A DNA stretch of 12,152 nucleotides, from NCBI GenBank assembly GCA_002697475.1, contig NZVW01000008.1, positions 1-12,152 of the forward strand, given 5' to 3'. The translations under genes and the position numbers were made by a program. Positions 6,708 through 12,152 of the stretch are shown here, in pieces (the stretch's first letter is position 1; the number at the start of each line of letters is the position of its first letter). Source of the stretch: Aquimarina sp. GTDB lineage: Bacteria > Bacteroidota > Bacteroidia > Flavobacteriales > Flavobacteriaceae. The notes under the pieces were generated by a model that saw nothing but the letters and a program-made list of their open reading frames with translations, made no database searches and was not told the DNA's origin.

Positions 6708-7694
6708 TTGAAAAGATTATTTATACTATTTTCTATCGCTTTTCTTACTGCTAATTGTGTTGGCGCTCAACAGATTTATAAGCGTACTTTAAAACTTATG
6801 GGAAGTCGCTTTGATATCACAGTTGTGGCTGAAGATTCTTTGAAGGCAAGAAATTATATTGATCTTGCAGCTGACGAAATAACCAGAATAGAAAAGTTGA
6901 TATCGTCTTGGGATCCTAATTCTCAAACATCTGAGGTAAATAGAAATGCTGGTATTAAAGAAGTAGTCGTTGACAGTGAACTTTATGAGCTTATTGAGCG
7001 CGCTTTAGGGATTTCTAGACTTACCGATGGAGCTTTTGATATTAGTTATGCCTCCATGGACAAAATATGGAAGTTTGACGGTAGCATGAAAGAAATGCCT
7101 TCAGATGTTGACATCAGAGCATCCGTATCTAAAGTCGGTTATAAGAATGTGGTTTTAGATCCTGATAAAAGAACGGTTTATCTGAAAATTAAAGGAATGA
7201 AAATCGGATTTGGAGCTATAGGGAAAGGATATGCTGCTGATAAAGCCAAAGATCTTTTGATTCAAAGAGGAGTAGAGGCAGGAATCATAAACGCTTCAGG
7301 TGATATGAATACCTGGGGGAAACAACCTGACGGAAGTGAATGGAAGGTGGCCATAACGAATCCTATGGATAAGTCTAAGGCTTATGCATTATTGCCTATA
7401 AAAGAAGGAGCTGTTGTAACCTCTGGTAATTATGAAAAATACGTGGTTTTTAACGATAAAAAGTATACTCATATTATTGATCCCAGAACAGGTTACCCTT
7501 CATTTGGTATTGTAAGTGCTACGGTTTTTGCTCCAAAAGCTGAACTTGCAGATGCCTTGGCAACGTCCATTTTTGTGATGGGAAAAGAGGTGGGTCTTAA
7601 CAGAATAAATCAGTTACCTAAAATAGAATGTATAATCATTGATGATAAAGGAGAGGTTCATACATCAAAAAATATTAAGATAGAACAGTTATGA
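6708..7694 (+). CDS. apbE: FAD:protein FMN transferase, ApbE family, exported
   Basis: A 328-residue ApbE-family enzyme. The family uses FAD and Mg2+ to attach FMN through a phosphoester bond to Thr/Ser of target proteins in the envelope. Visible motifs: GSRFDITVV near residue 31, SSWDPNSQTSEVNR, DGAFDISYASMDKIW, GAIGKGYAADKA (from about 169), NASGDMNTWG (Asn195), TSGNYEKY (Thr238), HIIDPRTGYP (His255) and ELADALATS with the metal-site residues Asp282 and Thr286. All key motifs are intact. The start is TTG at 6708, because the ATG at 6703 runs into a stop at once; TTG gives an export signal ending VGA before Gln21 (Cys17 is in a poor lipobox). It overlaps the DUF4266 gene by four bases (ATGA). 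No FMN-binding-domain substrate is encoded in the window, so its target is unknown. Confidence 0.93.
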   Translation: MKRLFILFSIAFLTANCVGAQQIYKRTLKLMGSRFDITVVAEDSLKARNYIDLAADEITRIEKLISSWDPNSQTSEVNRNAGIKEVVVDSELYELIERALGISRLTDGAFDISYASMDKIWKFDGSMKEMPSDVDIRASVSKVGYKNVVLDPDKRTVYLKIKGMKIGFGAIGKGYAADKAKDLLIQRGVEAGIINASGDMNTWGKQPDGSEWKVAITNPMDKSKAYALLPIKEGAVVTSGNYEKYVVFNDKKYTHIIDPRTGYPSFGIVSATVFAPKAELADALATSIFVMGKEVGLNRINQLPKIECIIIDDKGEVHTSKNIKIEQL

Positions 7695-7903
7695 TCAGAA
7701 ACCTATTTATAGTGCTCACATGCTTAAGCTCGTTATCCTCTTGTGTAGCAGTAAAAGAATATGAAAAAGTAAATATTAATGATCCGGATATGGTTTTAGC
7801 GATTAAAAAGATTGATCGTTTTGAAACTAATTTCCAATCCTACAGAGAGGCTGCTGCCGGAGCTAACGGAGGAAAAACAGGTGGGGGATGCGGTTGTAAT
7901 TAA
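7691..7903 (+). CDS. DUF4266-family small lipoprotein with C-terminal GGGCGCN
   Basis: A 70-residue lipoprotein. The signal MIRNLFIVLTCLSSLSSC gives lipidation at Cys18, leaving a mature chain of 53 residues. It contains the DUF4266 signature: VKEYEKVNINDPDM, then FETNFQSYREAA and the tail GANGGKTGGGCGCN. The tail holds a Cys-Gly-Cys pair (Cys67, Cys69) and Thr63. The start overlaps the ApbE stop as ATGA, indicating translational coupling. Function is unknown. The glycine-rich tail resembles a modification or ligand site more than a folded domain; the adjacent thioredoxin could act on the cysteines and ApbE could flavinylate Thr63, but both ideas are inference. The beta-barrel gene follows after 150 bases. 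Family assignment is from recognised motifs. Confidence 0.88.
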   Translation: MIRNLFIVLTCLSSLSSCVAVKEYEKVNINDPDMVLAIKKIDRFETNFQSYREAAAGANGGKTGGGCGCN

Positions 7904-7961
7904 TGGAAACCATGTTTTAAAAGTCCAAAGTCGCATTTAAAGTGTAATGGTGATTTTATAC

Positions 7962-7979
7962 TAATTTGAAATCAAATTA
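7962..7979. repeat. Inverted repeat between DUF4266 and DUF3570 genes
   Basis: TAATTTGA (7962-7969) and its exact complement TCAAATTA (7972-7979) are separated by AA. The dyad sits midway in the 150-base gap, about 75 bases before the barrel gene. It is AT-only except for one G-C pair per arm, so a hairpin would be weak; a protein site is more likely than a terminator. No clear TAnnTTTG element was found in this gap. Confidence 0.3.
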
Positions 7980-8053
7980 AGGATGAAATACTAAGCTTTG
8001 AGTCTCATTGTATTTGAACTAACAACAAACATATTGAAAACGCATTTGAATTA

Positions 8054-9367
8054 ATGAAAAAAATACTAATAACGCTTGTTTGTCTTTTAGGGTATATATC
8101 CTATGTACAGGCTCAAGACTCCACGGCAGTTTATAAAAAGCGTGTTCTGGAAACCACGGAGATTGATTTTTTAGCAAGTTATTATACTCAGGATGGAAAT
8201 AATGCTGCTGTAAGCGGAGGAATAGGAACAGAAGAATTAACGGACATCAACCCCACAATAGTAGTGTCAATTCCTCTGAATGATGATGATGTTCTGACGA
8301 TTGATACCAGCGTTTCTGCATACTCCTCTGCATCTTCAAGTAACGTAGGTCCATTTGATGGCAATCAGCCTGCAGACCCTTTTGTAGAGAGTAGTGGCGC
8401 ATCTTCTTCAGACGTTTGGGTCAATGGAACAGTGAGTTATAGTCACAGTTCAGATGACAGGAATAATATCTGGACAGGTAAATTATCTGTATCGTCAGAA
8501 TATGATTATTTTTCTTTAGGGTTTGGAGGAAGTTATTCAAGATTATTTAATGAAAAAAACACTGAAATTGGTATCTCAGGAAACGTTTATATCGATACCT
8601 GGAATGCGATTTATCCTACTGAATTACGACCTTTTGTACCGGGAGGACCTGGACTCGGGGCAACAATTTTTACTCAAAATACGATAACGGGCAATGCAGC
8701 ATATAATCCGTCTTTTACGGAGTTTGATAGCGAAGGCAGAAATTCTTATGCGATTGGTTTAACCTTTTCTCAGATATTATCAAAACGATTACAAGGCTCA
8801 TTGGCTGCAGATATTGTATTACAGGATGGTTTGCTATCTACTCCTTTTCAAAGAGTTTATTTTAGCGATGTTCCGGATTCCTTTATAGAAAATTTTCAAT
8901 TAGCAGATGATATTGAAAGATTACCAGACAGCAGATTAAAAATAGCTTTAGGAGGTAGATTGAATTATTACATTAATGAAACCTTTGTGCTTCGTACATT
9001 TTATAGATATTATACAGATGATTGGGGGATAAACTCACATACAGCCAGTATTGAATTACCGATAAAAATTACGGATCAATTTACCCTTTATCCATCATAT
9101 CGATTTTATAATCAAACTGCGGCAGACTATTTTGCTGCATATGAACAGCATCTCTCTACAGATGAATATTACACTTCGGATTATGATCTTTCTGAATATG
9201 CTGCTAATCAATATGGTTTTGGAATCACCTATACAGATATATTTACAAAATTCCATATTTTTAAATTCGGTTTGAAGAGTATTGATCTTAAATTTAATCA
9301 GTATGAAAGAGATTCTGGTCTGAAAGCCAGCATGTTTGCTTTTGGTTTTAAATTTATCGATGATTAA
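8054..9367 (+). CDS. DUF3570-family outer-membrane beta-barrel protein
   Basis: A 437-residue exported protein. The signal MKKILITLVCLLGYISYVQA precedes Gln21. The mature part has the alternating polar/hydrophobic, aromatic-rich strands of an outer-membrane barrel, with DUF3570 signatures: ETTEIDFLASYYTQDGNNAAVSGG near the start, a Ser-rich region with VDSSGASS-like sequence (actual: FVESSGASSSDVWVNG) near residue 115, then SYSHSSDDRNNIW and YDYFSLGFGGSYSRLF. Later strands include LRTFYRYYTDDWGINSHTAS and YPSYRFYNQTAADYFAAYE, and it ends FGFKFIDD. An early Asp run (PLNDDDVLTID) is notable. Function is unknown; the barrel could be a channel or receptor for the redox/flavin module encoded just upstream. 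Length is usual for the family. The 150-base gap leaves open whether it has its own promoter. Confidence 0.9.
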   Translation: MKKILITLVCLLGYISYVQAQDSTAVYKKRVLETTEIDFLASYYTQDGNNAAVSGGIGTEELTDINPTIVVSIPLNDDDVLTIDTSVSAYSSASSSNVGPFDGNQPADPFVESSGASSSDVWVNGTVSYSHSSDDRNNIWTGKLSVSSEYDYFSLGFGGSYSRLFNEKNTEIGISGNVYIDTWNAIYPTELRPFVPGGPGLGATIFTQNTITGNAAYNPSFTEFDSEGRNSYAIGLTFSQILSKRLQGSLAADIVLQDGLLSTPFQRVYFSDVPDSFIENFQLADDIERLPDSRLKIALGGRLNYYINETFVLRTFYRYYTDDWGINSHTASIELPIKITDQFTLYPSYRFYNQTAADYFAAYEQHLSTDEYYTSDYDLSEYAANQYGFGITYTDIFTKFHIFKFGLKSIDLKFNQYERDSGLKASMFAFGFKFIDD

Positions 9368-9427
9368 TTACGGTTTTGCCATAACAAAAAGAGTGTTTTG
9401 ACATCTTCATTGGGATTGTATTTTTAG

Positions 9428-9435
9428 TAACTTTG
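9428..9435 (+). promoter_or_regulatory. Candidate promoter -7 element (TAACTTTG) of the PAS kinase gene
   Basis: TAACTTTG matches the Bacteroidota consensus TAnnTTTG exactly and lies 50 bases before the kinase ATG. The nearest suitable TTG (9410-9412) leaves a spacer of 15 bases, slightly short. No convincing terminator was seen between the barrel gene and this site; only a weak TTTTG/CAAAA pairing exists near 9374-9390. Confidence 0.45.
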
Positions 9436-9485
9436 CATAACTAACGTATTCTCACATTAAGTTCCCCTAATCAAAATGTATTACG

Positions 9486-12152
9486 ATGCGTACAGGTGCC
9501 TTTAAACTTATTCAGGATTCCAATAATCCTGAAAATTATCTCCAAAACGAGCTTTATGAGCTGGTAAAGAACGATTCTTCAATTTTTGATTTTGTTCAGG
9601 AAACTTCCCTTGATGGAATTTGGTTTTGGGATTTAGAAAATCCGGATAACGAATGGATGAGTCCTAAGTTTTGGAACACTCTGGGATATGATTATGATGA
9701 AATTCCACATAGAGCATCATTTTGGCAGTCGATTATTGATCAGGAAGATTTAAAAGATTCACAGGAAATATTAAAAAGGCACATTAACGATCCCTCTCAG
9801 CCCTATGATCACACAGTGCGCTACAAACATAAGTTAGGGCATACTGTATATATAAGATGTAGAGGCTTTGCTATCAGGGACGATAACGACAAAGCAACCA
9901 GAATGCTGGGTGCTCATATAGATGTAACCAAGCTAAGAAAGACTAAAGAGTTACTAAAAAAACAAAATGAGAGATATAAGCAGCTTATAGAAGGTACCAA
10001 CTTAGGTACCTGGGAATGGAATATTCTTACCGGAGAGACAATCTTTAATGAACGATGGGCAGAAACCATTGGATATTCTTTGATCGAGATTACGCCGGTT
10101 TCTATAGAAACCTGGATGCAAAGTCTTCATTATGATGATGTAAGGATATTTAACGCAGCGCTTATAGAACACGTCGAAGGAAAAAAAGAGTTTTTTGAAT
10201 GCGAAGTTCGAATGAAACATAAAAATGGCTCTTGGGTATGGGTTTTAAACAAAGGGAAGGTTATTACGAGATCTAGTTCAGGTGACGCAGAGATTATCAT
10301 AGGTACTCACGAAGAAATCACAAAACGAAAAGAACAGGAAGAACTTCAAAAAGTTTTTATTGAACACGCTCCCAGTGCGATAGCAATGTTAAATAAAGAT
10401 ATGCGATACATCGCGCACTCTAAAAAATGGCTGTCTGATTATAATTTAAAAGGTACTTCACTAATAGGGAAATCACATTATGAAGTTTTTCCGGAAATTT
10501 CAGGAGAGTGGAAACAGCTACATCAACGCTGTCTGTCCGGGGAGGTGCTAACTTCAGATAACGATTGTTTTGTAAGAGCTGACGGATCAAGACAATGGAT
10601 TAGTTGGGAAATTCACCCTTGGTATAGATCCCCCGGACAAATAGGAGGGATGATTATGCTTACCACTGATAGAACCAAGGAAAAGGAAGCAGAATTAAAA
10701 ACAAGATTATCTGAGAAAAAGTTTAAAGAAAGCTTTACTAACGCCGCTATGGGTATGGCTATAGTAGGGCTAGATGGTGCTTGGATAGAAGTTAATGATT
10801 CTTTATGCAATATTTTAGGTTATAATGAAGTAGAGTTAAGAACAAGGACTTTCCAAAATTTGACACATCATGAAGATATTCAAGCAGACTTAAAAGCGAT
10901 AAATAATCTTTTAGAAGGAAAAATATCTTTTTATCATGTAGAAAAAAGATATATGCATAAAACAGGTAGAATAGTTTATGCATTTGTCTCTGTTTCTTTA
11001 ATCCGCGATGAGGAAGATAAACCGCTCTATTTCGTAACTCATATAAAAGATATTACGCAAAGAGTAACGGCTAAAAGAGAACTTGAGTCCACAGTTCAAA
11101 AATTAGCTGGAATTTTTGACGCGAGTTCTGAGGTAAGTATTATCGCGACAGATACAGATGGGGTAGTTACCGATTTTAACAAAGGTGCTGAAAATTTGCT
11201 AGGGTATACTAAGGATGAATTGATCGGTAAAGAAACGCCCGCCTTAATCCATGATAAGGATGAAGTTAACAGAAGGGGTGACGAGTTATCTGAAGAATTA
11301 GACGAATATATTGAAGGGTTTGATGTTTTTGTTGCTATGGCAAAAAGAGGGCAACCGGAAACCAGAGAATGGACCTATATCAAAAAAGATGGTACCCGTT
11401 TCCCCGTGCAGCTCACATTCACAGCAATTAAAGAAGACGGCGTAATTGTAGGTTATTTAGGAGTTGCAACTAACATCTCTGAGATCAAGAATATTCAGAA
11501 TGAGATAAACCAACTTTTGGAGGTCACAAAAAACCAAAATACAAGATTAAAGAATTTTGCTCATATAGTTTCTCATAATTTAAGATCCCACGCCGTGAAT
11601 TTTAGTATGCTAATGGATCTTTACAATATTGATGATACCAAAGAACAACTCCAGGAGCACTATAAACAATTGATGAGTGCTGCATATAACTTGAAGGAAA
11701 CCGTAGACTATTTAAGTGAAGTAGTTATAATTAATACAAGTGAGGAACATGAGATGGTCAGTTTGCCATTGAAAAAATATATAGACAAAAATGCCGAAGG
11801 AATCTCTGGAATTGCAAAAAAGGCAAATGTCAGGATCGAAAACTTAGTCTCGCCTGAAGTTAACGTCATGGGTGTAGCCGCGTACCTGGACAGTGTAATA
11901 CTCAATTTTTTAACCAATGGAATAAGATATAGATCGGAAGAGAGAGATAGTTTTATTCGATTGAGTTCGTATCAGGAGAAAGGATTTACTGTCTTAACTA
12001 TAGAGGATAATGGGTTAGGGATAGACCTTAAGAAGCATCGATCCAAGATATTCGGGATGTACAAAACATTCCATAGACATGAAGACTCCAGAGGATTGGG
12101 TCTTTTTATGACGAAGAATCAGATTGAGGCAATGAATGGTAAAGTCGATGTA
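9486..12152 (+). CDS. Soluble multi-PAS sensor histidine kinase, C-terminus cut by window edge
   Basis: The frame is open for 889 codons from ATG 9486 to the edge; the ATG at 9476 is in another frame and stops quickly. There is no signal or membrane segment, so it is cytoplasmic. Five PAS/PAC units follow one another: about residues 35-150 (SLDGIWFWDLENPDNEWMS), 163-285 (GTNLGTWEWNILTGE), 288-398 (APSAIAMLNKDMRY), 412-525 (NAAMGMAIVGLDGAW) and 539-665 (ASSEVSIIATDTDG). A short coiled linker leads to the dimerisation helix NFAHIVSHNLRSHAVN with probable phospho-His697. The ATPase domain shows the N box (Asn807/Asn811 in LNFLTNGIRY), G1 box (EDNGLGID, Asp841), an F-box-like IFGMYKTFH and G2 box (RGLGLFMT); only the last residues are missing. 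It would autophosphorylate in response to small ligands, redox or cofactor-bound PAS signals. No response regulator is visible. Ligands cannot be told. Confidence 0.93.
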   Translation, partial: MRTGAFKLIQDSNNPENYLQNELYELVKNDSSIFDFVQETSLDGIWFWDLENPDNEWMSPKFWNTLGYDYDEIPHRASFWQSIIDQEDLKDSQEILKRHINDPSQPYDHTVRYKHKLGHTVYIRCRGFAIRDDNDKATRMLGAHIDVTKLRKTKELLKKQNERYKQLIEGTNLGTWEWNILTGETIFNERWAETIGYSLIEITPVSIETWMQSLHYDDVRIFNAALIEHVEGKKEFFECEVRMKHKNGSWVWVLNKGKVITRSSSGDAEIIIGTHEEITKRKEQEELQKVFIEHAPSAIAMLNKDMRYIAHSKKWLSDYNLKGTSLIGKSHYEVFPEISGEWKQLHQRCLSGEVLTSDNDCFVRADGSRQWISWEIHPWYRSPGQIGGMIMLTTDRTKEKEAELKTRLSEKKFKESFTNAAMGMAIVGLDGAWIEVNDSLCNILGYNEVELRTRTFQNLTHHEDIQADLKAINNLLEGKISFYHVEKRYMHKTGRIVYAFVSVSLIRDEEDKPLYFVTHIKDITQRVTAKRELESTVQKLAGIFDASSEVSIIATDTDGVVTDFNKGAENLLGYTKDELIGKETPALIHDKDEVNRRGDELSEELDEYIEGFDVFVAMAKRGQPETREWTYIKKDGTRFPVQLTFTAIKEDGVIVGYLGVATNISEIKNIQNEINQLLEVTKNQNTRLKNFAHIVSHNLRSHAVNFSMLMDLYNIDDTKEQLQEHYKQLMSAAYNLKETVDYLSEVVIINTSEEHEMVSLPLKKYIDKNAEGISGIAKKANVRIENLVSPEVNVMGVAAYLDSVILNFLTNGIRYRSEERDSFIRLSSYQEKGFTVLTIEDNGLGIDLKKHRSKIFGMYKTFHRHEDSRGLGLFMTKNQIEAMNGKVDV

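Noticed and set aside
9368..9400. Possible intrinsic terminator after the barrel gene
   Set aside because: Only a five-pair TTTTG/CAAAA stem can be formed, with no GC-rich stem and no following T-run.
10002..11917. Several minus-strand open frames of 63-72 codons
   Set aside because: All lie antisense to the continuous PAS kinase frame, whose domains are unmistakable.

Overview
The window reads as chromosomal DNA of a Bacteroidota bacterium, most likely a Flavobacteriaceae member. It is AT-rich, genes lack Shine-Dalgarno sites, several upstream regions carry the Bacteroidota -7 element TAnnTTTG, and the protein families (DUF3570, DUF4266, PAS kinases with a SHNLRSH H-box) are typical of that group. 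No RNA genes, CRISPR arrays or complete insertion sequences were seen.

Left part (1-5598, minus strand): a tripartite RND efflux operon in the order small exported protein (5598-5203), periplasmic adaptor lipoprotein (5027-3948), HAE1-type RND permease (3839-654) and outer-membrane channel lipoprotein (667 to the window edge). The channel gene looks broken: after about residue 184 the sequence stops resembling the family and enters a ~118-base GC-richer segment that also carries near-repeats, suggesting an inserted repeat or mobile element, or an assembly junction. The adaptor-permease spacer is packed with hairpins, and a direct-repeat operator candidate overlaps the likely adaptor promoter.

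Middle (5599-9367, plus strand): a divergent small, histidine-rich exported protein (5725-6135), then a cluster of thioredoxin-like protein, ApbE flavin transferase, tiny DUF4266 lipoprotein ending GGGCGCN, and DUF3570 outer-membrane beta-barrel. The first three are tightly packed (4-base gap, then ATGA overlap); the barrel follows after 150 bases. All four are exported. Together they look like an envelope module coupling thiol redox, flavinylation and an outer-membrane protein; its function is not established to my knowledge, and it is the best candidate here for an undescribed system.

Right part (9486 to end, plus strand): a large soluble histidine kinase with five PAS domains, open through the window edge and cut within its ATPase domain. 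No response regulator is visible, so its link to the neighbouring genes is unknown.
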